DNA of 64,000 nt. Origin: Pseudomonadota bacterium (GTDB taxonomy: Bacteria; Pseudomonadota; Alphaproteobacteria; Rhizobiales; Methylopilaceae). The notes below the pieces were generated by a model that searched no databases, was not told the DNA's origin, and worked only from the letters and a program-made list of their open reading frames with translations. Below, piece by piece: positions 15,561-22,524 of this stretch. The position numbers and the translations under genes were made by a program. Each line of letters opens with the position of its first letter. The stretch's first letter is position 1. Where the stretch lies: contig JAEWFF010000028.1 of assembly GCA_023388965.1 (NCBI GenBank), forward strand, positions 62,001-126,000, in the 5' to 3' direction.

Positions 15561-15607
15561 CGCATCATCTTGCCCGAAAACCGCTGCGCACTTTTCGGGA
15601 CGATGCG
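15561..15607 (-). repeat. Palindromic repeat (family D), possible ldtR terminator
   Basis: A long imperfect hairpin directly after the ldtR stop: outer arms CGCATC/GATGCG, inner arms CCCGAAAA/TTTTCGGG, loop with CCGCTGCGCA. Elements of this build are common between genes in Hyphomicrobiales. It may terminate ldtR or act as a 3'-end stabiliser. Confidence 0.55.
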
Positions 15608-16120
15608 TCAGAGCCGATAACGGATCTGGTCGGTCCAGAAGCGTTCGAGACGCACCAGAGCCCGGTTGATGACCTCGAAATCACCTGAATTGATGCCGCC
15701 AACCTGTTCGATCGACTTCACATGCTTGGCGTAAAGCTGATCGATAATGTTGTGGATCTCGCGGCCCTTCTCCGTCAGCGAAATGCGCACCGAACGGCGG
15801 TCCATGCGCGAGCGCTGGTGATGGAGGAAGCCGGCCTCGACGAGCTTCTTCAGATTGTAGGAGACGTTGGAGCCGAGATAATAGCCGCGCGTGCGCAGCT
15901 CACCCGCCGTCAGTTCCGCATCGCCGATATTGTAGAGCAGCAGCGCCTGGACGCTGTTCACATCGGCGCGGCCGCGGCGGTCGAACTCGTCCTTGATGAC
16001 GTCGAGGAGACGGCGGTGCAGCCGCTCCACGAGCGTCAGCGATTCAAGATAGAGCGGACGCACATCCGCCGCCTTGACGGCCGGTTCGCCTCCAACGAGC
16101 GCGGTAGCAGTTTTAGACAT
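15608..16120 (-). CDS. ldtR: MarR-family winged-helix regulator, LdtR type
   Basis: A 170-residue MarR-fold DNA-binding protein. The stretches SLTLVERLHRRLLDVIKDEF, VQALLLYNIG, GYYLGSNVSYNLKKLVEAGF (recognition helix region) and RSRMDRRSVRISLTEKG (wing) match the LdtR group of Hyphomicrobiales, which in Candidatus Liberibacter regulates an L,D-transpeptidase. A transpeptidase gene lies 3 kb away, but no shared operator was seen. The adjoining DUF6163 gene and divergent hemB are the usual neighbours. A 27-bp near-palindrome upstream is a candidate self-operator. Confidence 0.88.
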   Translation of the reverse strand: MSKTATALVGGEPAVKAADVRPLYLESLTLVERLHRRLLDVIKDEFDRRGRADVNSVQALLLYNIGDAELTAGELRTRGYYLGSNVSYNLKKLVEAGFLHHQRSRMDRRSVRISLTEKGREIHNIIDQLYAKHVKSIEQVGGINSGDFEVINRALVRLERFWTDQIRYRL

Positions 16121-16251
16121 TGTTACGCCTCACCCTGTGTTTTCGCGGCATGCCTTTGCGGTCTTTGCCGTTGGTTGAACGAAAACTACCCGCCGCAGGT
16201 GAAAATGCGTTTAAAACCCTTAGCTAAATTTGTCTTTATTTCTTGTACTGA

Positions 16252-16307
16252 ACAGTTGGTAAACTGATTAACAACTGTAAACTCTCAAGTATAAACTGAT
16301 AAACAAC
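16252..16307 (-). promoter_or_regulatory. Candidate operator region of ldtR: 27-bp dyad and a direct repeat
   Basis: In an AT-rich stretch 130-190 bases upstream of ldtR. ACAGTTGGTAA-N5-TTAACAACTGT at 16252-16278 is an 11-5-11 palindrome with one mismatch, a suitable size for a MarR dimer. A direct repeat AAACTGATnAACAAC occurs at 16261-16275 and again at 16293-16307, spaced 32 bases, about three helical turns. The second copy belongs to a weaker dyad reaching 16319. Autoregulation by LdtR is inferred. Confidence 0.5.
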
Positions 16308-16314
16308 AGGTTAT

Positions 16315-16752
16315 TCAGTCGTCGGATACCTGAGCTACCTTCCAGGTGAGAAGAACATAAAAAGCGATCGCCGCGACTTCAAAGACAAGCAGCGGCCACA
16401 TCTGGCCGAAAATTTCCGGAAATCCGATGCCGATCGCGATCTGACTGACGGCCGCAAGCAGCCACAACACGGCGCCCCAGCTCGACGTCAGCCACAGCCC
16501 GACGCCGGCGACCGGATCGAGCACCGCGAAATAGGTATTGGCCGCCAGATATTCGCCGGCAGGGCGGAGGGATGCGTCGCCGGAAATGCTGATGAGCAGG
16601 CCCCAGTGAACCAGCCCCTTGGCGATCTGGAAAATGGCCAGAATGCGGAAGAACAGGACGAGATTCTGCGTCCAGTCGATCACATGGCTGTCGTCGCGCC
16701 CGGTCACCGGCTCGGGCGCGGTCTGCTTGGCGCGGAAGAGCTTGGTCAGCAT
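16315..16752 (-). CDS. DUF6163-like integral membrane protein
   Basis: A 145-residue protein of four predicted membrane helices: LVLFFRILAIFQIAKGLVHWGLL, a segment around YFAVLDPVAGVGLWLTSS, AVLWLLAAVSQIAIGIGF and PLLVFEVAAIAFYVLLTW. It matches the DUF6163 family typically placed between ldtR and hemB in Hyphomicrobiales; the function is unknown. It is transcribed toward ldtR and divergently from hemB, with about 75 bases between the starts. Confidence 0.85.
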   Translation of the reverse strand: MLTKLFRAKQTAPEPVTGRDDSHVIDWTQNLVLFFRILAIFQIAKGLVHWGLLISISGDASLRPAGEYLAANTYFAVLDPVAGVGLWLTSSWGAVLWLLAAVSQIAIGIGFPEIFGQMWPLLVFEVAAIAFYVLLTWKVAQVSDD

Positions 16753-16828
16753 CCGGAAGGTCTAGGGGGCCGCGCGAAACGGCGCAACCCCGCCTTCCGG
16801 GGTGTCTGGAATTCACGCAATGTGATAG

Positions 16829-17896
16829 GTGAATGCCATGCACGATACCGTTGGACGTTTTCCGCAGGCTGGATCGGGCGAGGCCAAGGCGCCGCGCGCC
16901 CGCACGGCCGCGCTCGACCTCGCCATCCGCCCGCGCCGCAACCGCAAGGCCGACTGGTCGCGCCGCCTGATGCGCGAGAACGTCCTCACCGCCAATGACC
17001 TGATCTGGCCGCTCTTTCTGATCGAGGGCGAGCGGCGGCGCGAGAAAGTGCCGTCCATGCCCGGCGTCGAGCGCCTGTCGGTCGATGAAGCGGTCGGCGA
17101 GGCCGAACGCGCGGCGAGCCTCGGCATTCCGGCCATCGCCCTCTTTCCCTACACCGACCCCATGCTGCGCGATGCGCGCGGATCGGAAGCGCACAATCCG
17201 GAAAACCTCGTCTGCCGCGCGCTGCGCGCAATCAAGCAGGCCGCGCCCGAGATCGGCCTGATGGCCGATGTTGCGCTCGATCCCTATACGAGCCACGGCC
17301 ATGACGGCCTTCTCGACGGCACGGAAATCGTCAACGATGCGACGGTCGAGGTGCTGGTGCGTCAGGCTCTGCTTCAGGCCGAGGCGGGAGCCGATATGAT
17401 CGCCCCCTCGGACATGATGGACGGGCGAGTCGGCGCCATCCGCGCGGCGCTCGACGCTGCCGGACGTACGGACGTACAGATCGTGTCCTATGCGGCGAAA
17501 TACGCCTCGGCGTTCTACGGCCCGTTCCGCGACGCCATCGGCACCAATGCCGTGCTCGTCGGCGACAAGCGCACCTACCAGATGGACCCCGCCAATACCG
17601 ACGAGGCGCTGCTCGAAGCCGAACTCGACGTGGCCGAGGGCGCCGACGCGCTGATCGTCAAGCCGGGCCTGCCCTATCTCGACGTGCTCTGGCGCATCCA
17701 GGAGCGGGTCAACCGCCCGGTCTTCGCCTATCAGGTGTCGGGCGAATACGCGATGATCGCCGCCGCCGCGCAGAACGGCTGGATCGACCGCGACCGCGCG
17801 ATGATGGAAAGCCTGCTCGCCTTCAAGCGCGCCGGCGCCAGCGCGATCATCACCTATTTCGCCGCCGAAGTTGCCGAGCGGTTGAAAAAAATTTGA
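16829..17896 (+). CDS. hemB: Delta-aminolevulinic acid dehydratase (porphobilinogen synthase)
   Basis: Condenses two 5-aminolevulinate molecules to porphobilinogen in haem synthesis. It has 355 residues from MNAMHDTV; a second ATG nine bases later is equally possible. Schiff-base lysines are Lys224 (SYAAKYASAFYGPF) and Lys278 (ALIVKPGLPYLDV). The active-site metal loop DVALDPYTSHGHDG (147-160) lacks the cysteines of zinc enzymes, marking the magnesium/potassium-type found in alphaproteobacteria. Monocistronic: the higBA promoter begins straight after its stop. Confidence 0.96.
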   Translation: MNAMHDTVGRFPQAGSGEAKAPRARTAALDLAIRPRRNRKADWSRRLMRENVLTANDLIWPLFLIEGERRREKVPSMPGVERLSVDEAVGEAERAASLGIPAIALFPYTDPMLRDARGSEAHNPENLVCRALRAIKQAAPEIGLMADVALDPYTSHGHDGLLDGTEIVNDATVEVLVRQALLQAEAGADMIAPSDMMDGRVGAIRAALDAAGRTDVQIVSYAAKYASAFYGPFRDAIGTNAVLVGDKRTYQMDPANTDEALLEAELDVAEGADALIVKPGLPYLDVLWRIQERVNRPVFAYQVSGEYAMIAAAAQNGWIDRDRAMMESLLAFKRAGASAIITYFAAEVAERLKKI

Positions 17897-17903
17897 CCTG
17901 ACT

Positions 17904-17963
17904 GCCAACTTAAAGTTGGCGCGTCAACTGACAGTTGACACATGTAAACTTTTAGATTACATA
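17904..17963 (+). promoter_or_regulatory. higBA promoter with tandem palindromic operators
   Basis: Two perfect 8-1-8 palindromes stand side by side: GCCAACTTAAAGTTGGC (17904-17920) and GTCAACTGACAGTTGAC (17923-17939), centres 19 bases apart, sharing CAACT/AGTTG half-sites. The second overlaps a perfect -35, TTGACA (17935-17940). A -10 of TACATA (17958-17963) follows at 17 bases. A third dyad, ATGTAA-N9-TTACAT (17942-17962), covers the -10. This is the layout of a self-repressed toxin-antitoxin promoter. The predicted start site is within a few bases of the toxin GTG. Confidence 0.75.
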
Positions 17964-17971
17964 TCCCGCAC

Positions 17972-18247
17972 GTGATCAGGTCGTTCTTGAACAAGGAACT
18001 GGCGGCTTTGTGGACTGGCGGGCGGTCGAAGATCGACCGGCGGCTTCACCAGCGCATATTGGTGCGGCTCGACGTTCTCGACGTGGCCGAGGCGCCGCAG
18101 GAGATGAACCTTCCCGGTTTCGATTTCCACGCGCTCCGCGGATTCCGACCGACACGCTACACCGTCCATGTGAACGGCCCTTGGTGCATTACATTCGAAT
18201 TCGAGAGTGGCGACGCGCACCGCGTCGATCTCGAACAATATCATTGA
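17972..18247 (+). CDS. higB: HigB-type toxin (RelE superfamily mRNA interferase)
   Basis: A 91-residue toxin expected to cleave mRNA on the ribosome. It starts at GTG. The sequence opens MIRSFLNKEL and has the HigB-1 landmarks PQEMNLPGFDFHALRG, YTVHVNGPWCITFEFE and a C-terminal DAHRVDLEQYH. There is no ribosome-binding site before the GTG, and the predicted transcription start is about two bases upstream, so the message may be leaderless. The antitoxin gene follows after 12 bases, in the toxin-first order typical of hig systems. Confidence 0.92.
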   Translation: MIRSFLNKELAALWTGGRSKIDRRLHQRILVRLDVLDVAEAPQEMNLPGFDFHALRGFRPTRYTVHVNGPWCITFEFESGDAHRVDLEQYH

Positions 18248-18259
18248 GCGGGAGTAATC

Positions 18260-18565
18260 ATGCCTGTCTATCCTGCGAAGCCGCGCAAGCGGCAGCCCAC
18301 TCATCCCGGCGCCGTTGTCGGCAGCAGCCTCGATGCGCTCGGCAGGACCAAGAGCGAGGTCGCCGTCATGCTCGGAATCTCGCGCCAGCACCTGCACGGG
18401 ATCATCGCCGGCGACAAATCCGTCTCGCCTGATGTCGCCGCCCGCCTCGGCAAGCTGTTCGGCAACGGGCCGGGCCTGTGGCTGAGGATGCAGGCCGCCT
18501 ACGATACCTGGCAGGTCGAGCATAACGTCGATACATCGAACATCCCAACTCTCGAACGCATGTAA
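18260..18565 (+). CDS. higA: HigA-type antitoxin, helix-turn-helix addiction module protein
   Basis: A 101-residue XRE-family antitoxin that binds HigB and represses its own operon. It opens MPVYPAKPRKRQPTHPGAVV, followed by the HTH (SEVAVMLGISRQHLHGIIAG) and the family motif SVSPDVAARLGKLFGNGPGLWLRMQAAYD, all typical of HigA. GGGAG precedes the ATG. Its stop codon overlaps the start of the threonine ammonia-lyase gene by one base (TAATG), so that metabolic gene is probably translated from the toxin-antitoxin transcript. Confidence 0.93.
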   Translation: MPVYPAKPRKRQPTHPGAVVGSSLDALGRTKSEVAVMLGISRQHLHGIIAGDKSVSPDVAARLGKLFGNGPGLWLRMQAAYDTWQVEHNVDTSNIPTLERM

Positions 18566-19806
18566 TGTCGAAACTCCCCGTCACCCTCGCCGATATCCAC
18601 GCCGCGCGCGAACTGCTCGCGGGCCAGGTTCTCCGTACGCCCACTCTGCCCGCGCCGAAGCTTTCGGCCCTGACCGGCGCCGAGGTCTGGGTGAAATACG
18701 AGAACATGCAGGTCACCAACAGCTTCAAGGACCGCGGCGCCTATGTGAAGCTGTCGCGGCTCGGCGCGGATGAACGCAAGGCCGGTGTCGTGACAATGTC
18801 GGCCGGCAACCACGCGCAGGCCGTCGCCTATCACGCCCAGCGCCTAGGCATTCCGGCGACCGTCGTGATGCCCGAGCAGACGCCGCTCGTGAAAGTGCGC
18901 AACACCGAAGCCTTCGGCGCCAAGGTCGTGCTCGAGGGCGAAACGCTCGCGGAATCCCAGATCCGTGCCGAACAGCTCGTCGCCGAGGAAGGGCTGACCC
19001 TCATCCACCCCTACGACGATCCTGCGATCATCGCCGGCCAAGGCACCGCCGCTCTGGAAATGCTGGAGGACGCGCCGGACCTCGATATCCTCGTCGTGCC
19101 CATCGGCGGCGGCGGTCTCATTTCGGGCATCGCCATCGCCGCCAAGGGCATCAAGCCCGGCATCGAGATCATCGGCGTGGAAAGCGAGCTTTATCCCTCG
19201 ATGGTGAACGCCATGACGGGAGGCGAGCGCCCGACGGGCGGGCCTTCGCTCGCCGAAGGCATCGCGGTCAAGAATGTCGGTACGCTGACGCTGCCGGTCG
19301 TGCGCGATCTCGTTTCCGAAGTCCTGCTCGCGTCCGAGCCGGCGCTGGAACGGGCCGTAAATGCGTTCGCGACCTTGCAGAAAACCATGGCCGAGGGCGC
19401 GGGCGCGGCGGGCCTTGCCGCCATGCTGTCCTTCCCCGAGAGATTCCAGGACAGGAAGGTCGGCATCGTTTTGTGCGGCGGCAATATCGATCCGCGCATT
19501 CTCGCCTCGATCATGGTGCGCGAACTCGAACGCGAAAGCCGCGTCGCCGCGTTCCGCCTCACCATCAACGACCAGCCGGGCGTGCTCGGCCGCATCGCGA
19601 CAAAGCTCGGCGAACTCGGCGCCAATATCCTCGAAGTCAGCCACGGGCGTCTTTATCTCGACGTGCCGGCCAAGGGCGCGACCCTCGACATCACGGTCGA
19701 AACACGCGACCGTCACCATGCCGAAACCGTGGAGCGCGAATTGTCGAAATTCGAAGGCATTCCCTGCCGCCGCATCCACCCGGGCGGCGGAGCCCACAGC
19801 GCCTGA
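18565..19806 (+). CDS. ilvA: Threonine ammonia-lyase with C-terminal ACT domain
   Basis: PLP enzyme converting threonine to 2-oxobutanoate and ammonia, which feeds isoleucine synthesis. It has 413 residues. The PLP lysine is Lys55 in TNSFKDRGAY; the phosphate loop VPIGGGGLISG lies near 175. A single ACT domain (about 335-405: FRLTINDQPGVLGRIATKLGELG split here by description) ends the protein and implies allosteric control. With one ACT domain it could be the biosynthetic or the catabolic type; I use ilvA for the activity. Start overlaps higA by one base. Confidence 0.9.
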   Translation: MSKLPVTLADIHAARELLAGQVLRTPTLPAPKLSALTGAEVWVKYENMQVTNSFKDRGAYVKLSRLGADERKAGVVTMSAGNHAQAVAYHAQRLGIPATVVMPEQTPLVKVRNTEAFGAKVVLEGETLAESQIRAEQLVAEEGLTLIHPYDDPAIIAGQGTAALEMLEDAPDLDILVVPIGGGGLISGIAIAAKGIKPGIEIIGVESELYPSMVNAMTGGERPTGGPSLAEGIAVKNVGTLTLPVVRDLVSEVLLASEPALERAVNAFATLQKTMAEGAGAAGLAAMLSFPERFQDRKVGIVLCGGNIDPRILASIMVRELERESRVAAFRLTINDQPGVLGRIATKLGELGANILEVSHGRLYLDVPAKGATLDITVETRDRHHAETVERELSKFEGIPCRRIHPGGGAHSA

Positions 19807-19824
19807 AGGAGGCAAGGCAGAGTC

Positions 19825-20304
19825 ATGAACGAAACCGACATTGCCCTTCTCGAACGCTGCGTCGAGCTTGCGGAAGAAGCGTTGAACGCAGGCGACCAGC
19901 CATTCGGTTCGGTTCTGGTCGATGGCAGCGGACGCATTCTTCACGAGGACCGCAACCGCGTCGCCGGCGGCGACAATACGCGCCATCCCGAATTCGAACT
20001 GGCGCGCTGGGCGGCCGAGCATATGACGCCGGAGCAGCGCGAGAACGCCAGTGTCTATACATCGGGCGAACATTGCCCGATGTGTTCGGCGGCCCATGCC
20101 TGGGTCGGTCTCGGCCGTATCGTCTATGCCTCGTCATCCGCGCAGTTTTCGGGCTGGCGGGAGGAACTCGATGCGCCGCCCTCGCCCGTGCGCGCAATCC
20201 CGATCCAGGAGATCGCGCCCGGCGTGACCGTCGAAGGCCCAGCCCCGGAACTTGCCGAGCGCATCCGCAATCTGCACCGCCGCTATTACATCGCGGCGCG
20301 GTGA
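19825..20304 (+). CDS. Nucleoside/cytidine-deaminase-fold protein
   Basis: A 159-residue zinc-dependent deaminase of the guanine deaminase/TadA superfamily. The zinc site reads HPEFE (about residues 53-57, in place of the usual HAE) and SGEHCPMCSAA (the PCxxC motif with His for Pro). The N-terminal segment NAGDQPFGSVLVDGSG is typical of the CDA fold. The C-terminal part carries GVTVEGPAPELAERI, as in bacterial guanine deaminase-like proteins. The substrate cannot be told from sequence. It follows ilvA by 18 bases with its own AGGAGG-like site and may be co-transcribed. Confidence 0.85.
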   Translation: MNETDIALLERCVELAEEALNAGDQPFGSVLVDGSGRILHEDRNRVAGGDNTRHPEFELARWAAEHMTPEQRENASVYTSGEHCPMCSAAHAWVGLGRIVYASSSAQFSGWREELDAPPSPVRAIPIQEIAPGVTVEGPAPELAERIRNLHRRYYIAAR

Positions 20305-20539
20305 GGCGGCGGGGCAGACCGCGCCCTCCGCCCCTTACATTATACGGACCGCATTCAAGCGGGTTTCCGCCGTCCGTTCGCAGGCAAAGAGGCCCGCTGC
20401 CCCGGCGTGAGAAAACCCCTGACGGGCCTGCGCGTTACCCTGAAGGGAGAGGGGGCAAAGCTTCCCGCGCCGGGAAAGTGAGAAAACTCTTGCCCTGCCC
20501 TCGCGACTACCCACATCCTTGCCGACAGGAGGACGGCCA
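20305..20539 (+). other. Intergenic region with a short direct repeat
   Basis: No gene is apparent. GTGAGAAAAC occurs at 20407-20416 and again at 20478-20487, each in a similar setting (after CGGCG or CGGGAAA, before CY-rich DNA). This may be a decayed dispersed repeat. A good ribosome-binding site (AGGAGG) for the next gene lies at the right end. Confidence 0.4.
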
Positions 20540-20983
20540 ATGACAACCATCGACCATCGCCCGGCCTACGATCTGGCCCGCCTCAGCGGCGTGCGCCGCA
20601 AGCGCATGCTCGCCTTCCTCATCGATTTCACGCTCGTTCTGCTCATCAGCCTCGCTCTGGGCGTGGTCGTCTTCTTCCTTGGCCTCATAACGCTGGGCCT
20701 CGGCTGGGCGCTTTACGGGGGCATCTTCCCGACGGTCGCCGTCCTCTATTCGGGCTTCTCGATCGCCAATCACAGCGCGACGCCGGGAATGCGATCGGCC
20801 GGCCTGATCTTCACCACCGATACGGGCCAAAGGCCGGGATTCCTGATCGGCGCCATGCACGTCATCCTGTTCTACGTGACGGTCAGCTTCACGGGCGGCA
20901 TCGTCCTGCTGCTCACCTTCTTCAATTCGCGCAAGCGCCTGCTGCATGACATGCTGGTCGGCGCAACCGTCGAAAACGCCTGA
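20540..20983 (+). CDS. RDD-family membrane protein
   Basis: A 147-residue integral membrane protein starting MTTIDHRPAYDL behind AGGAGG. The RDD family is named for Arg-Asp-Asp residues in its helices; here the signature is RRKRMLAFLIDFTLVLLISL at residues 20-40. Two or three more hydrophobic segments follow, and the C-terminal LLTFFNSRKRLLHDMLVGATV is the conserved family end. Proposed transport functions for RDD proteins are not firm. It lies just upstream of bpt, a pairing common in Hyphomicrobiales. Confidence 0.9.
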   Translation: MTTIDHRPAYDLARLSGVRRKRMLAFLIDFTLVLLISLALGVVVFFLGLITLGLGWALYGGIFPTVAVLYSGFSIANHSATPGMRSAGLIFTTDTGQRPGFLIGAMHVILFYVTVSFTGGIVLLLTFFNSRKRLLHDMLVGATVENA

Positions 20984-21050
20984 CGCGGACGGCCCGGGAC
21001 ATGCGGACGCCCGTCCACTTCCGGCAGGATGAAAGGAGCGGTCTGGGGCC

Positions 21051-21794
21051 GTGACCGAACATCCGCGCGATACGCCGCAATTCTACCTGACGGCGCCATC
21101 CCCCTGCCCCTATCTGCCGGGGCAGACGGAGAGGAAGGTATTTACGCATCTCGTCGGCGAACGCGCGACCGGCCTCAACGATCTTCTCAGCCATGGCGGC
21201 TTTCGCCGCAGCCAGACCATTGCCTACCGCCCGGCCTGCGAGGGCTGTTCGGCCTGCGTGTCGGTGCGCGTCCTCGTCAACGAATTCGACTGGACGCGGA
21301 GTTTCCGCCGTATCCGCGATCTCAATACCGATCTTGTGGGCGATATGCGTGCGGCGATCCCGACCTCGGATCAATATTCGCTGTTCCGCCGCTATCTCGA
21401 CACCCGCCACGCCGATGGCGGCATGGCCTCGATGAGCATGCTCGATTACGCGATGATGGTCGAGGATACGCATGTAAAGACGCGCATCGTGGAATATCGC
21501 CGGCGCGGTCCGGACACGGCGATCAACGGGCGCGGCGCCGGCCCCCTGCTCGGCCTTGCGCTGACCGACGTGCTGATCGACGGCCTCAGCATGGTCTATT
21601 CGTTCTACGATACGGACGCTCCGTCGCGCAGCCTCGGCACCTGGATCATTCTCGATCACATCCTGCGCGCCAAAGCGATGGGACTGCCCTATCTCTATCT
21701 GGGCTACTGGATTTCGGGCTCGCGCAAGATGGACTACAAGGCCCGTTTCAGCCCCCAGGAACGCCTGACGCATTCCGGCTGGCAGCGCGCCTGA
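21051..21794 (+). CDS. bpt: Aspartate/glutamate leucyltransferase
   Basis: Transfers leucine from Leu-tRNA to N-terminal Asp or Glu of proteins, marking them for ClpS/ClpAP degradation. It has 247 residues from a GTG. The N-terminal cysteine motif YRPACEGCSACVSVRV (about 62-77) and the C-terminal acyltransferase core (SFYDTD ... LGTWIILDHI ... YLGYWISGSRKMDYKARF) are typical of the bacterial Bpt (ATE-related) family. AGGAG lies rather far upstream of the GTG. Confidence 0.94.
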   Translation: MTEHPRDTPQFYLTAPSPCPYLPGQTERKVFTHLVGERATGLNDLLSHGGFRRSQTIAYRPACEGCSACVSVRVLVNEFDWTRSFRRIRDLNTDLVGDMRAAIPTSDQYSLFRRYLDTRHADGGMASMSMLDYAMMVEDTHVKTRIVEYRRRGPDTAINGRGAGPLLGLALTDVLIDGLSMVYSFYDTDAPSRSLGTWIILDHILRAKAMGLPYLYLGYWISGSRKMDYKARFSPQERLTHSGWQRA

Positions 21795-21927
21795 CGCTTT
21801 TTGCCCGTGTCATTTTCCGAAGCGGCCCGGCTTGTCATTTGGCTGCAAACCGGGTGTATCGGGCCCCTGCCCGGCTGGCCCGCGGGCGCGGCCGGCGCGC
21901 ATATTCCGGAACTGTCTTGGAGGTCTT

Positions 21928-22521
21928 ATGAGAATCGCCCTTGTCGGCTCGCGCTGGTTCGGCGCTGAAATGCTGAAAATCCTGCACGCGAAGGGGCACG
22001 ACCTTCATGTCGTCGCGCCCGATGCCGAAGACCGGCTGGCGCAGACCGCCGTCGAACTCGGTTATACGCCGGTCCTGCACACCGGCCGCCGCAAGGTCAC
22101 GCACGAGGACATGCCCGGCGAATTCGATGTCGTGATGAGCGCGCATTCGCACGCCTTCATTCCGCTCGACAAGGCGAAGATCGCCTCCATCGGCTATCAC
22201 CCCTCGCTGCTGCCGCGCTGGCGCGGCATCGCCTCGGTGGAATGGACCATCAAGGCCGGCGACCCCATCGCGGGCGGCAGCGTCTATCACCTGACCGATG
22301 AAATGGACGCCGGCGGCATCGCCGCGCAGGATTGGTGCTTTGTGGTTCCAGGCGAAGACGCCGCCGAATTGTGGCGGCGCGAACTCGGGCCGATGGGCCT
22401 GCGCCTCCTGACCCAGGTGGTCGACGAGATCGCCGCCACGGGCGCCTGCAAGGCCGAGCCGCAGGACGAGCGCTTCGTCACCATGGCGCCGCGCATCAAG
22501 GATCCGGCACCGGCGAGCTGA
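21928..22521 (+). CDS. Formyltransferase-family protein
   Basis: A 197-residue protein of the methionyl-tRNA/GAR formyltransferase fold, starting MRIALVGSRWFG after GGAGG. The catalytic region has the conserved pattern IGYHPSLLPRWRGIASVEWTI, with the HPS/LLP motif, and GGSVYHLTDEMDAGGIAAQ, with the usual Asp. It is shorter than Fmt (about 310 residues) and lacks the tRNA-binding C-terminal domain, so it is a stand-alone formyl-transfer domain acting on an unknown small molecule. It converges with the ATP-grasp gene, three bases apart. Confidence 0.85.
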   Translation: MRIALVGSRWFGAEMLKILHAKGHDLHVVAPDAEDRLAQTAVELGYTPVLHTGRRKVTHEDMPGEFDVVMSAHSHAFIPLDKAKIASIGYHPSLLPRWRGIASVEWTIKAGDPIAGGSVYHLTDEMDAGGIAAQDWCFVVPGEDAAELWRRELGPMGLRLLTQVVDEIAATGACKAEPQDERFVTMAPRIKDPAPAS

Positions 22522-22524
22522 TAT

